Program-made: the position numbers and the translations under genes | Origin: Chiua virens | Taxonomy: Eukaryota; Basidiomycota; Agaricomycetes; Boletales; Boletaceae | Assembly: GCA_019787685.1 (NCBI GenBank) | Contig: JAHNUO010000032.1 | Coordinates: 248,001 to 312,000 of the forward strand | Direction of reading: 5' to 3' | Length of the DNA stretch: 64,000 nucleotides | Notes under the pieces: model-generated | What the model was told of the DNA's origin: nothing | The model's input: only the letters and a program-made list of their open reading frames with translations | Database searches by the model: none | In this document: positions 1 to 11,109 of the stretch, piece by piece | Layout: each line of letters opens with the position of its first letter | Numbering within the stretch: position 1 is the first letter of the stretch

Positions 1-3000
1 GCTAAGCCTGAACAGCAAGTGAACAAGGTTTCCGCTGTTAAGCAGAAAGGGGAGGAACCGAAGTTTGGTACCCAGCAGAAACAACAGGGAAATTCTGGTT
101 CCGGTGGTTCCAGTCCAGAAGGCTTCGGAAGGAAAAAGAGACGTGGCAAACGCTCTGACTATAGCAAGAACCCCCAGCAACATCGCCACAAAGCCAACAT
201 TGTAGCTGAGGAGGTCCCCTCATTTGCTTTCGTCAATTTTGATCAAGAACCTGTCATCATTGATCATGCCTCATCCACTTTCACCTCTCCGACCATTGAC
301 CCACGTCTGCTCTCCCATAAACCAGCTTCGACTCACTATGGTCCTCCTGCATTCCCTCATGTTCAGAATGCAATATTCCTTCTCCACCGTATTGGGGAAA
401 CTCCTTCGATTCAATCTGTCCACAATGTGGACATGATAGCCAACAAGCACTCGGATTGGTCGGAAGAAATTCCCACTTCATCCAAGCGTCTTTTGGAACA
501 TGTTGAACAAGACACTTCCATGGCTGTTATTGAGGATGAAGATGCTGTCTCCCTTGGTGATGATGAAGACGACTGGCTTGGACACTACTATGATTGTGGA
601 TCCACTCCCGAGTACGTCTCTCATTCCAGACAATCCTACTCTGACACTAACGTGCACCTTGTGTTGCAGCGAAGTCATTTACTAGTGTCTAATGTAGTAG
701 ATAGTCTGAGAATATCATCTGCTACCCAGCCTCTCACAATGTGTGACAACTGTAACAAGTACACAGGCAAAGGAAAGCAAAGAGAGATCACTCATGAAGA
801 AGATATCCCTGACATGTGGTTACTTGACTCCGGAGCATCATCACATTTTACTTCAAATATTGATGACTTCGTAGAGTATAAGCCATACACCACACCACAC
901 TATACGCAAACTGCAAATGGAAAAGCTCCTGTATTAGGTTCAGGAACTGTCATCATTGAGTATGAGAGCAGACCTGTGCGTCTATCGCCGGTCATTTATA
1001 TGCCTGCTTGTAAAATCAAGCTAATTTCAATGGGCACTCTCCTCAAAGACCGTACACTATCTGTGCGCACACGTCCTGGACACATAGACTTTCACCATTC
1101 ACAGCAGAAGCGTACTGTGTTGTCATTTCATTCACATGGTACAGACACAATGTACTGGCTGCGTGCTAAGAGCATCAAACCTGCTCCAATCACCTCAGAT
1201 CACTTCCAAAACACTTCCAAGTTGCTCCCAAACACTTCCGATTGCTTCCGAGACTGTTCCGAAGCAGTTCCGAGCAGTTTTACACCTACCTTGATCACTA
1301 CCGACACTTCCAACCCGGAAGCGCTCGGAACCACTTTTCTCGATCAAAGTCATTGTAGGAAACTTCATTCCGGTTCGGAACATTCGGAACCACTCGGAAC
1401 CACTTATACACACTTAAAATCAACTCGGAAGACCAGTTCCAGTACGGAACGACACCCGGAACACTCGGAACGACTTAGAAGAAGTGAAACACGCCCAGAA
1501 ACACTAAAAAGTGTTAAAACTCATTCAATGTCACTCAATACTATTGATTTTGAGTTGATACATCGTTGTCTTGGCCATCCTTCGCGTGATGTGCTTAAAG
1601 CTGCACGCAAACACACCAAAGACTTTCCGGAAGTAGACATTCCGTTGAAAGCACCCATCTGTCCTGGATGTGAACTTGGAAAACAACCAAACCGATCATT
1701 CCCTCATACTGAGAAGAGAGCCTCTGCTCCCTTTGAGTTAATACACTCAGATCTCAAGTATTTTGAGGTTGAATCATATCATAAGCATAAATATGCGATC
1801 GTGTTTTATGATGACTATACATCTATGTCATGGGTTGTATGTCTCAAATCCAAGGATCAAGCCTTAAAGGCTACAAAGCAATTCTTTACCTATGTCTGCA
1901 ACCAATATAATGCTCAAATTAAAGGTTGGCGTTCTGATGCCGGAGGTGAATTCACTTCTAAAGCCTTTACCGAGTATATGCGAGACCAAGGTATACACAC
2001 ACTCCAATCAGCCCCATATGCTCATCAGCAAAATGGACGTGCAGAACGGTTAATCCGTACTCTCATGGATAAGGCACAGGCAATGCAACTTCAAGCTTGT
2101 CTCCCTAATTCCTACTGGGAATTTGCATATTTACATGCTTCCCATGTGTACAACCGCACTCCATTGGCCCGATTGAATTGGAAAACTCCTTATGAATTGC
2201 TCACTGGACAGAAACCTTCAATCTCACACTTACGTGTTTTTGGATGTGGTGCCTATGTGCATCTTCCCAATGAGATTAGAACGGGCAAATTACAGCCCAA
2301 ATCACAGTTGATGATCTACCTTGGTGTATCAGCAGGAAGTGAATCCAATTGGATTTTCATGCGTCCTAACAATGCAATATTCACTTCTGCTCATACCATC
2401 TTTGATGAGAACCTGTTCCCTCGTTGTCCAGGGGCTCGGCCTCACAGGCCGGTAAGCAGTGTACCACACAACCCACCTCCTCATCATGACCATCACTCTG
2501 AACCAGAGGATTTCTCCTCTGATGAGTCTGATGCACCTCAACGTGCTCCTCATCATCCTGTCATACGACCAGAAACACCAATGCAACTGGAACGCCCGGA
2601 AACACCGGAAGCACCGGAAGCACCGGAACACTTGCAAGAAACACCACCTCCAGTGACCCCTCCTCGTGCTCCTAGACTACCTCCAGCAGCCCCTCCAGCT
2701 TTACCACGTCGCAGTGAAAGGATTAAAAACCCTCCTAGACGACCTGGGAATGTCTATGGAGAACAGAGACACCCTTTGAAACAACTCAAAGAAATTGAGA
2801 GGGAATCACGCTGGAAAGAGATGATTGGTGAATCATCGAGCACTCCACATGAACCTGCAACACCAGACATCCCTGGTGGCCTCCCACCCTCACCAACTCT
2901 GTCAGAAGATGATGTAGAACGCCTGACCAGGGAAGGGGGAGATGCTTTATTGCATTATCTATGTGCTCATGCAGTTCCACTCGGAAACTCTGGAATGACC

Positions 3001-4554
3001 AAAGTCAACTATAGAGACTGGTCATACCGTGACATACTTAAGCTCCCTCACCAAGAGCAAAAGCTCTGGCATAAAGCTTGTGAGGAAGAGCTACAAATTA
3101 TGAAAGATCGCAAAGTCTTTGAAGTCACAGACCGTCCACCCAACCGAAAGGTTATAAAAAATAGATGGGTGTTTGATGTCAAAACAGATGGTCGCAAGAA
3201 AGCCCGCCTAGTTGCCAAAGGCTTCTCACAGGTGGAAAGGCTTGACTTTGATGAGATCTTCAGCCCAGTTGTACGCTTTGAGACAGTGTGATGCATGCTC
3301 GCTCTATCTGCTCTCAATGATTGGCACATATCAGGACTTGATGTCCGATCTGCCTTCCTATATGGAATACTGGAAGAGGAACTCTACATGGAGTTTCCTG
3401 AAGGGTTTGTGCCTCCCAACTCAAAAGGCAAAGTCCTCCGACTACTCCGAGCCATCTATGGCTTAAAACAGGCAGGTTTAGCCTGGTGGAGATCTTTAGA
3501 TCAGTCGATGCAGGCACTAGGCTTCAAGCGACTTAGAACAGATGCTGGCCTCTTTATCTATCGCAATGGAAAAGATATCGTCCTAGCGATTATCTATGTA
3601 GACGACGCCCTCTTCTGCGGACCCAGTAAAGCTTTAGTAGATAAGCTAAAGGCCGCATTCATGAAGAAGTGGGAATGCCGTGATCTGGGTGAAACGCATG
3701 AATTCCTCAGAATGAATATACGTCGAGAAGGTCATAGGATCCTCATAGACCAAGTCTCATACCTCGACAAAGTGCTTGAGCGCTTTAGCATGACAAATGC
3801 CAAGCCTGCTCGTACTCCCTTACCGCAGGGATATTACCCAGCGAAGAATGATGCCTCTGTCAATTTAGAGTTGCGGACGCGCTTCCAGACAGTGATAGGC
3901 TCATTAATATATCTTATGATTGGCACACGACCGGATATTGCCTATGCTGTAACGCAACTGGCTAGACAATCCGCAAATCCCTCACAGGAGCACCTTGATA
4001 AGGCCCTGTATATATGCCATTACTTAGCCGGCACTCGTGATTATTCACTTGTGTTTGATGGATCTTCTGGCAAAGGGATTATTGCCTTCACTGATTCTGA
4101 CTGGGGTCAAGATAAGATTACCGGTCACTCTCAGACTGGCTTTTATATGAAGCTAGCCAATGGTGTTTTCCTATGGAATTCACACCTACAGAAAACCACA
4201 GCCCTCTCTTCTACAGAAGCTGAGTACATGGCTCTGAGTGATTGTTCTCGCCAGGCTGTATGGATTTTTCAAATGATGGAAGAACTCGGATACCATCTAA
4301 AACCAATCCCGATCTGTGGTGACAATCAGGGATCGCTATTTATAGCTCAGAACCCAGTCACTGAAAAGCGTTCCAAACACATCCACATCCGCTACCATTT
4401 TGTACGAGATGCAGTGATGATTTACAAACAAGTAGAGCTACTTTATGTCCCTGGAGATGACAATCCAGCGGATATGTTCACTAAGAACCTTGGACATGTC
4501 AAGTTCGAGAAGTTTTGCTCCTTGCTTGGTTTGGAGTTTTACTCGCCAGCCTAA
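1..4554 (+). pseudogene. copia gag-pol polyprotein with one in-frame TGA
   Basis: The reading frame is open from base 1 and its start is outside the window. In order: a basic gag-like tail; aspartic protease DSGASSHFT (about 826-850); the integrase zinc site H-H-C-C with LIHRCLGHP near 1560 and CPGCELGK near 1665; the integrase core with D, D, E in HSDLKYF, SDAGGEF and QNGRAERL; a proline-rich linker (about 2440-2720); RT with YVDD at 3595-3606; RNase H with DSDWG, TEAEY and GDNQG. A single TGA at 3289-3291 interrupts RT inside the usual RFETVR motif, where arginine CGA is expected. The same frame continues to TAA at 4554. Together the two halves are a near full-length pol. The element is inactive unless the stop is read through. 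RNA-directed DNA synthesis and integration are the known family roles. Confidence 0.93.
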
Positions 4555-4601
4555 CAGCTTGTGCGAAAGTCCTTTCTTATGCCTGAAGTGTCTGCGTACA
4601 C

Positions 4602-4615
4602 AAGGCAAGGGGGAG
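4602..4615 (+). other. copia polypurine tract
   Basis: Purine-rich run AAGGCAAGGGGGAG directly before the LTR start. This is the usual plus-strand primer position in LTR retroelements. Confidence 0.75.
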
Positions 4616-4890
4616 TGTTGGAATATGTATAAACTGTTCCGACCGTCCCGGGTAGTTCCCGCGCTTCCGAGGCTTCCGCTTCCGGAAGTTCCGAGGTTCC
4701 CGCGCTCTGGAAGTACCGGAACGACTATAGACTTATTGTAGTACCTTAGGCACTACAATACAATTAGTTACAATCATCAATGCAGTACCATTACTCCTCA
4801 CTACAGGTACAGCATAGCATTACAGTAGATATATAAACATGTTCTACTGTATATACAGAATAACAATCTTCTCTCTCTCCATCCTCCACA
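4616..4890 (+). repeat. copia 3' LTR (about 275 bp)
   Basis: Starts TGTTGGA directly after the polypurine tract and ends CCTCCACA, giving TG...CA with imperfect terminal inverted repeats (TGT-GGA). A TATA-like ATATATAAAC lies near 4830. The first 100 bp are rich in TTCCGG/CGGAA motifs. The right edge is inferred from the termini and from gypsy coding sequence resuming at 4891. There is no second LTR in the window to confirm it. Confidence 0.75.
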
Positions 4891-7800
4891 ATATCGTCTT
4901 GAGCTTCACCAGCAGGTAAGTCACCAGAGCAGTGACTCTGCCCTCAGGACAACCGGGTCCTTTGGAACCGGTCTGTTCTAACAGAAGCGGGCAGTGAGGG
5001 ATGGACGTGGTAGGGGTGAAGACGGGGACGGAGTGAATAATTTCGTTCTCGAAGTCAGGGGTGGAGCAGAAGTGGTAGGACATTACGGCCTTGACAGAGA
5101 CAGGCAGTGGTGGTCTGAGCGGGGAGCAAGGTGGTCTTGGTGGGGGAGACGTCGTTGAGAGGGAGCAGACTAAGGGGAAGTCTTTGGGATGGCTGCGTTT
5201 ATAAGCATCAACCGTATCCTTGGCATTGCCCAAATTGGATTCAGGTTCCCAGGAGTCGTCTGATGCGGAGTACCCTTTCCATCGGATCAGGAACTTGCGG
5301 TTCTGCGGGTTCTTGTTGTGGTTCAAGATCCGCTTGATCTCGTATTCTTCTTCTCCTGTGATAAGGTCAGGTGGTGGTTTTGGGAAGTTCGGGCCGTAGG
5401 TTTCTGTTTCGCGATAGGGCAATAACAGGGAGGCGTGGAAGACCGGGTGGATCTTCCAGGTTTTGGGAAGACGGAGGCGATAGGTGAGCGGAGAAAGGAC
5501 TTCCGTGATGGTGAAGGGTCCTTCTCGGCGAGATGCGAGTTTCGGGGAGATGAGTTCCCGTTTCAAATTGCGGGCTTCCAACCAAACCTGATCTCCTTTT
5601 GTGAAGGGTTTGAACTTCTTGAAGGAGTGGGCTTTCATGGCTTGGCGGGCAAGTTCGTGAGCAGCGAGGGCTTCGTCGCGGGCGGCAGAGAGGGTTTTGA
5701 GGCGTTCCTCAACAGCAAGGAGTTTGGTTTCTGCTATGATAGCAGGCAAGGGTCGGGGTTCATAGCCCATCATCAGGAAGAATGGGGATTTCCTGGTGAC
5801 AGAGTGGGGGCGGTGATTGTGAGCGAATTCAGCCATAGGAAGGAGGTTGGCCCATGATGCGGGGTTGTTCTGGCAATACATGCGCAGATAGGTTTCGACT
5901 TCTTGGTTGACTCGTTCTGTCTCGCCATCCGATTGGGGATGGTAGGCGGTAGAGAGGGAGAGCTTGTAACCGATCAGTCAGGCGAGTTCCTTGGCGAAAG
6001 CAGAGGCAAATTGCGGTCCGCAATCGGAGATTATCTTGTTGTAGAGGCCGAAGTGCGTGTATACCTTGTGGAAAAAAAGGCATGCTATACCCGCGGAATC
6101 AGTGGTTTTCATGGTAGGGCAAAGAATTACCCCCTTCGTAAGGCCATGGTCGACCACGACCATAAGGGAATCGTAGCCCTCCGCGGAAGTGGGCAAATCT
6201 GTGATCAGATCCACGGAGACGTTCTGGAAGGGGCGAGAACACGCGGAGGGGATCGGAGAGAGGGGCGGGGTGGTTGGGTGTGTGTTGACCTTCTGCTGCT
6301 GGCAGGCAGCACAACCAGAGACGTAGGAGTGGACGAAGGAGGCTAGACCCAGCCACCAACATTTGGCGGCGACGAGTTGGTGAGTTTTCAGGAAGCCGGG
6401 GTGACCGGCAGAGTGAGAGTCGTGGTGTCGAGCAACGATTTGCTGTTGCAAGTTAAAGTCGGGGGGAACGTAGACGCGGCCCTGATAGGTTAGGATGCCG
6501 GCGTCATATTTCCAATCAGAGAGGTGGGTGCGGAAAGACGATGGGAGACCACCATCCATTGCGTTCAAGGTGTCAAGGACGAGGGGATCATCTGCTGAAG
6601 ATTTGGTGATGAGAGCCTGGAGGTCGAGGGTGATCAGGTTAATGAATACGTCATCGGGGAGGAGAGTGACATTCTCGTTGTCGGAGTTGGAGGTGATATG
6701 ATCCGGATGGTGGGAGAGCGCATCAGGACCATCAAGGAGTTTTCCGGGGACGTGGGAGAACGTGAGGTCAAAGTCAGCGAGGTCAAGGAGCCAACGAGCT
6801 TGTCAGCGATTGAGGTTCTGAGGTTGACGAAAGTACGTCAAGTTTTTGTGGTCGGAGAAGACTGTGACAGGGTGTGTGCTGCCACGAAGGTGGTGGTGCC
6901 AGGCCTTGAGGGATCTGATGACCGCGAGAAGTTCACGATCATAGATGTTGTAGTTTCTCTCTGCAGCATTGAAGGACTGCGAGAGGTAGGAGCAAGGTTT
7001 CCAGTCGCCGTTGATATCGGTCTGGAGGAGTATACCACCGGTAGCATATTTAGATGCATTGGTAGCGATGGCGAAGGGTCGAGAGGAATCTGGAAACCGG
7101 AGTACGGGATCTGTCGTGAAGGCCTTTTTGAGGCGTTCAAAGGCGTTGACCTGAGGGGGTCCCCAAGTCCAAGGTGTGTCTTTCTTTGTGAGATCGACGA
7201 GGGGTTGGGCGATAGTGGAGTAGTCAGGGATAAACCGACGATAGAAGTTGGCAAAACCCATGAATGATCGAACGTCCTTGAGTTTGGTAGGAGTGGGCCA
7301 GTCGGCGATGCCTGCAACCTTGATGGGGTCCATGGCAAGTTTGCTGGGGCAAGCGATCATGCTGAGATATTCGACCTCTGTGGTGGCGAAGTGGCACTTC
7401 TCGAGTTTGAGGTGAAGGTCGAGTTCCTTCATATGGGTGAGAACACGCTTGGTGCATTCAGTGTGTTCAGCCTCGTTCTCGGAGAAGATAAGAAGGTCAT
7501 CCATGTAGATGACGAGCCATCCTTTGGCGATCATATCGCGGAAGGAGTCGTTCATGAATTGCTGGAAGGTGGCTGGGGAGTTGGTCAGTCCGAAGAACAT
7601 GACCGTGGGCTCAAAGAGGCCACGATGGGTCATGAAGGCGGCTTTCCATTGATGTCCGTCTTTGATTCGGACGTTGTTGTATCCCCATCGAACGTCAAAC
7701 TTGGTAAAGACCTTGGCGTCTTTGAGTTTGTCAACGAGGTCGGTGATCAAGGGAAGGGGGTAGGCGTCATGGACGGTATGTTCGTTCATGTAACGGTAGT

Positions 7801-8812
7801 CCTGGCAAGGTCGGAGTTTGCCATCCTTTTTCTTGATGAAGAAGAAGGGGGAGGCCTGTGGGGAGTTAGACGGTCTGATCTTACCATTTGCAAGGTGTTT
7901 GTCGATGAATTCGTCGGTGGCTTTCCATTCATCGGGGGACAAGGGGTAAACTTTCCCAACCTTGGGTTGGAACGAGTCCTTGAGGTGGATCTTGTGGTCG
8001 CAGGTCTGGGATGGGGGCATCTGGTTGAAGGGTTCCTTCGCGAATACGGATTCGAATTCCTTGTATTCCGAAGGGAGGATGACCTTGGCTTTAGCGGCCG
8101 CGGCCGCAAGGGAGGTGGCATTGGTGAGCTTCTCAGGTTGAGTGGTCCAAACAAAGCGACGCCCCATGCGCATGACGCGGTTCACAGAGTGTTGTACGGA
8201 GCCAATCGTGAAGCGATGGCCTCATTGGGTGTCGAGGTAGTCGTAGAGTTTACCGTCCCAGATAGGATCGGTATCAAGGTGGCAAACTGGGCGGTTCGGT
8301 GGAGGATGGGCGAGCTTGGCGGAGTGGCAGGGTTCGTTGGTGGTGATGGGGGGAAGGTCGGTTTCGGGAGCAGAGATGGAGATGGTTTTGGCAACCCAGT
8401 TGATGACAGGGTTGGTCGCTTTGAGCCAAGGGAGGCCAAGGATTACGTTTTCAGAACCACAATGGATGATGTGGAATTTAACATGTTGGAGTACTCCGCC
8501 AAGAGCAATCCGAAGGGTAGTGGTGAATTTGATGTCACCGTTCTTGTTCATGGTAGCATCAACGTTCCTAACCGGGATAGGCTTCGGAAGACACTCTTTG
8601 GGAAACTTGTTCTTCTGGATGAAATGCCAGTCGATACAGTTGATCCCAGCTCCAGAGTCGATGAGAGCACGGGTGTCGATGTCTTGCAAGGTACTAGTAG
8701 CGTTCAATCTAACGGGGATTTGCATAGATTGGGATGAAAGCTCAGCTACTAGTACATGGGTACGAGAGTGGGAAGATACTGGCGTTGAATTGGTCTTCCT
8801 CCTTAAAAACCC
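4891..8812 (-). pseudogene. gypsy Pol (protease-RT-RNaseH-integrase-chromodomain), three in-frame TGA
   Basis: A single reading frame from the frameshift site at 8812 down to the copia junction. Aspartic protease has DSGAG near 8655; RT has YMDD near 7500; RNase H follows to about 6800; the integrase has an HHCC zinc site (HPGFLKTH...CAACQQQK, about 6430-6290) and the D,D-35-E core (VDLITDLP, SDCGPQF, then E near 5920). The C-terminal chromodomain (EYEIKRILNH...FLIRWKGY...SWEPESNL) lies at about 5350-5190. Three TGA codons interrupt it at 8224-8222, 6805-6803 and 5980-5978, and reading resumes in frame after each. At 6805 and 5980 arginine is the expected residue. Chromodomains of this family usually steer integration to heterochromatin. 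Confidence 0.93.
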
Positions 8813-9720
8813 GTGACCGGAGTGGTCACCTTGTTGATGCTCATAGCGTCCTCTTCATCGTCATCTTCTACTTCGACAAGAGAGGGGACGGGTTCTTGTT
8901 TTGGTTCTGCTTTCCGTACCTTCTTGGAGGTCGATATGGGAGTCGTTGAGGTTTTGGTCTTAAAGACCGGGCAGGAGTCGGTGTGGTGGCCAGGTTGGCG
9001 GCACCGGAAACAGAGGTTCTTCTCAAAGCACCGCTTTCACTCAGCTTCGGTCATCTTGGGAGGGATGTTGACGGCATCCACATCCATGGCGTCAGGGTCT
9101 CGCTCCTTCTTGCGAGGGGGTTGGTCGTGGAAAACGACAGCAGCGGCAGGTTTCTTGTTTCAACGAGCGATCTCATCGGCGCGCTCCCATTGGGTTTTGA
9201 AATGCACGGCTTGGGTATACCATTTGTCGATCGTGGTAGGGACCGTATCCATGCCTTGGATGTGCCTCATGAGAGACAGGGGTAGGCTGGCCGTGAAGAA
9301 GTTGATGAGGACGGAGTCAGAGCCAGTAAGCCCTGCAGTGGCAACTTTGTTGTGGAAGGAGAAGATGAAGGAGGGGATGTCTTTGTTCTTGGTGACGCGG
9401 GTGATGGAGAGCCAGGTGATTGCATCGCCCTTGGTGTCGTGGTGTTTGAAGTCCTTTCGGAACTCCGTTTGCCAATCAGCCCACGTTCCGAAGGAATGGA
9501 ACGGAATGGACTTGGTGCGGAAGGTATCAGCCCAGGTTTTGGCTGACCCTTCGGTCATGAACAAGAGGGTGAAGGTGACACGTTTGTTGTCCGTATCGTA
9601 GATGGGGTCATTGACGAAGAGGTAGGTGGCGACGTCATTGAGCCAGGGGATGGCGCGGTCATAGGACCCGTCAAAGGTAGAGGGTTTTCCGAGGCGAAGC
9701 TCGACTGCCTTGCTAGACAT
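8803..9720 (-). pseudogene. gypsy Gag with CCHC zinc knuckle, two in-frame TGA
   Basis: Retrotransposon gag domain followed by one zinc knuckle C-FR-C-RQPG-H-HTDS-C (CX2CX4HX4C, about 9012-8970). The first in-frame ATG is at 9720. The frame is open upstream to 10026 (acidic, proline-rich, no ATG) where a TAG lies at 10029-10027, so the true start may be non-ATG or lost. TGA codons at 9162-9160 and 9039-9037 break the frame, one between the capsid-like part and the knuckle. The ORF ends with TAA at 8805-8803, two codons past the frameshift point. Gag forms the particle shell in this family. Confidence 0.88.
8806..8812 (-). promoter_or_regulatory. gag-pol -1 ribosomal frameshift heptamer GGGTTTT
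   Basis: On the - strand the gag frame reads ACG GGT TTT TAA. The heptamer G GGT TTT fits X XXY YYZ. Slipping back one base gives GGG TTT TTA AGG, exactly the pol frame that runs into the protease. The gag stop TAA (8805-8803) directly follows the heptamer. That the site works in translation is inference. Heptamer, phase and stop are seen directly. Confidence 0.75.
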
Positions 9721-10110
9721 GTTGCTAGACGAGGTGGAGGTGGGGGTGGTCAAGGGTTGTCTGAGTGTTGGGACAATTGAGGGTTGAGGGTTCCAGATGG
9801 ATGGTGGTCCAGGATTGGTCCTTCGTGGGGTCGTTGGGGACGTGAAGGTGACAAGGGCTGGGAGTTCAAGGTTTGAGGTGAGACGGTCAGCTAGTTGCTC
9901 GATCTCGTCTTCAGGGCATTCGACATTGATGTTGAGGTCTTCCTCCTGGGGTTCAGAAGGTGGAGTGGTGGGTTCAGGGGTGTCGTCGGAAAGATCGGAC
10001 GATGGAGTGTGGGAGGTCCAAAGGTTCTAGGTGGGGTTCAGGGATGGACGAGTGGGAGGTCGTCCGGCAATGGTAGGCAGCTAACTGCACAAGGGCAGGC
10101 TGTATATGAG
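9721..10110 (-). other. gypsy leader / 5' extension of gag frame
   Basis: Between the primer site and the first gag ATG. The gag frame stays open from 9720 up to 10026 with residues such as SSDLSDDTPEP and EEDLNINVECPEDEIEQ, but it holds no ATG. Further upstream two in-frame TAG codons occur. No other gene was seen. Confidence 0.6.
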
Positions 10111-10120
10111 AGTCTTGATC
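10111..10120 (-). other. putative self-primer binding site of gypsy
   Basis: The - strand sequence GATCAAGACT starts 3 nt after the LTR end. It is the exact reverse complement of AGTCTTGATC at 10467-10458, which lies about 30 nt downstream of the LTR TATA box, where the RNA is expected to begin. I saw no convincing tRNA-type TGG primer site next to the LTR. Tf1 and sushi-type elements are known to prime by folding back the RNA 5' end. Assignment here is inference. Confidence 0.65.
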
Positions 10121-10457
10121 GTATGTTATGGTAGCTCCGGGTAGGAACTAGCGTAGCTGCAAAAGCACCAAGGATCAAGTGGCTGCGATAACTCAAACAA
10201 CCACCACTTGATACGTGATGCGCTGGAAGAGTTCAAGGTAGACTGCGGTTAGCATATTGCTGACAGCAGAATCAAGGATAGAACTCAGGCATTGCTGAGA
10301 GCATCCTGTTGGGAATCTATACCCGAAGGACCAAGGTGTCTTCCTCTTGTAATTGAGGTGGAACCTAGGCGTTGGCCGTAGGTGTTGAGGGTCAAGGGTC
10401 AAGGAGGTCACAGGGGGGTTCCCAAGTGGAGGCAGGGATACTCAGCTAGATTGTGGA

Positions 10458-10467
10458 GATCAAGACT
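10458..10467 (-). other. putative RNA 5' end segment that pairs with the primer site
   Basis: AGTCTTGATC, complementary over all 10 bases to the site at 10120-10111. Its place about 30 nt after the TATA box makes it a candidate start of the R region. Confidence 0.55.
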
Positions 10468-10492
10468 GGTGTACATGAGTATCGCTGCAAGG

Positions 10493-10500
10493 TATTTATA
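10493..10500 (-). promoter_or_regulatory. gypsy LTR TATA box
   Basis: TATAAATA on the - strand. The putative self-primer segment AGTCTTGATC starts 33 nt downstream at 10467, consistent with transcription starting there. Confidence 0.65.
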
Positions 10501-10601
10501 CTACGAGTATTGTGCGCGGACCAAGTAACTAAAAGGGGTAGGCCAGAAGAGCGGAAGAGCGAAGGGCCAAAAAGGGAAGTGCACGATATCCAAAAGGGGT
10601 G

Positions 10602-11109
10602 GCCAAGAAGAGCGGAATGGAAGGAAGGGCCAAAAGGGAATCGTACAATGCGAAGGCAGACAATGACAAAGGTGAAATGAGTAAGGGCGATGCCATCAGA
10701 TGATGACGAGAAAGATAATAGTAAGCAGCGGGTAAAGCCGATGCTTGGTTACATATTGAAGAAACGCGTACGGATGAGCATACGAAGATACCTAGGTATT
10801 GAGTGAAGCAAAGTAGTACAAGTGAAGTTTAAAGAAAAGAAAGAAATCGTAACAGCGGCCAAGAAGAGCGGAACAGAAGAAGGGCCAAAAGGAGAATCGT
10901 ACAATGCGAAGGCAACAGACGATGATGAAGGTGAAATGACTAAATGTGATGCCATCGGATGATGATGAGAAAGAAACGAGTAAGCAGCGGGTAAAGCCGA
11001 TGCTGGTTACGTAAGGTGAAATGCGTACGGATGAGCGTACGAAGATACCTAGGTATCAAGTAAAGCAAAGTAGTACAAGTGAAACAAAGAAAAGAAAGAA
11101 ATCATAACA
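10602..11109. repeat. two direct repeats of about 255 bp in gypsy U3
   Basis: Copies 10602-10857 and 10858-11109 share GCCAAGAAGAGCGGAA, GGGCCAAAAGG, TCGTACAATGCGAAGGCA, GCAGCGGGTAAAGCCGATGC and AAGATACCTAGGTAT in the same order. A shorter, weaker copy lies at about 10535-10600. They fill the upstream half of the LTR, where enhancers usually sit. Confidence 0.85.

Larger units (their letters stand above)
1..4890 (+). mobile_element. Ty1/copia LTR retrotransposon, 3' part only
   Basis: Retroelement with the copia domain order protease, integrase, reverse transcriptase, RNase H, then a polypurine tract and a 3' LTR. The 5' LTR and the gag start lie left of the window, so the target-site duplication cannot be checked. 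Its right end abuts - strand gypsy pol coding sequence at 4891, so it appears to have inserted into the gypsy element. The 5 bases after the LTR are ATATC, the expected duplicated target if the insertion call is right. Confidence 0.93.
4891..11109 (-). mobile_element. Ty3/gypsy chromovirus (Tf1/sushi-like), 3' end cut off by copia
   Basis: On the - strand: 5' LTR (11109-10124), primer site, gag, -1 frameshift, then pol with protease, RT, RNase H, integrase and chromodomain. The 3' end of pol and the 3' LTR are missing because the copia LTR begins in the middle of the coding tail after the chromodomain. The rest of this element should lie left of the copia 5' LTR. Its 5' LTR abuts a helicase fragment at 11110, so it inserted into that older gene. 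Confidence 0.92.
10124..11109 (-). repeat. gypsy 5' LTR (986 bp)
   Basis: Perfect 6-bp terminal inverted repeats: on the - strand it begins TGTTAT at 11109 and ends ATAACA at 10124. It contains a TATA box at 10500-10493 and a long U3 made largely of two direct repeats. The second LTR is outside the window, so the edges rest on the termini, the primer site and the junction with host sequence at 11110. Confidence 0.8.

Noticed and set aside
4616..4720. Heat-shock element in the copia LTR
   Set aside because: TTC and GAA words are frequent but their spacing does not keep the 5-bp nTTCn/nGAAn phase.
7391..8737. Long + strand frame of 448 codons opposite gypsy pol
   Set aside because: Antisense shadow of the RT/protease frame. 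The product is Gly/Val-rich without domains, while the other strand has every RT motif.
3289..9162. TGA as a recoded codon or selenocysteine
   Set aside because: Several TGA sites fall where arginine is expected, the elements are decayed in other ways, and no recoding structure was seen.
10453..10680. Short + strand frame in the gypsy LTR
   Set aside because: Made of U3 repeat sequence, no domain, and opposite to the TATA-driven transcription direction.
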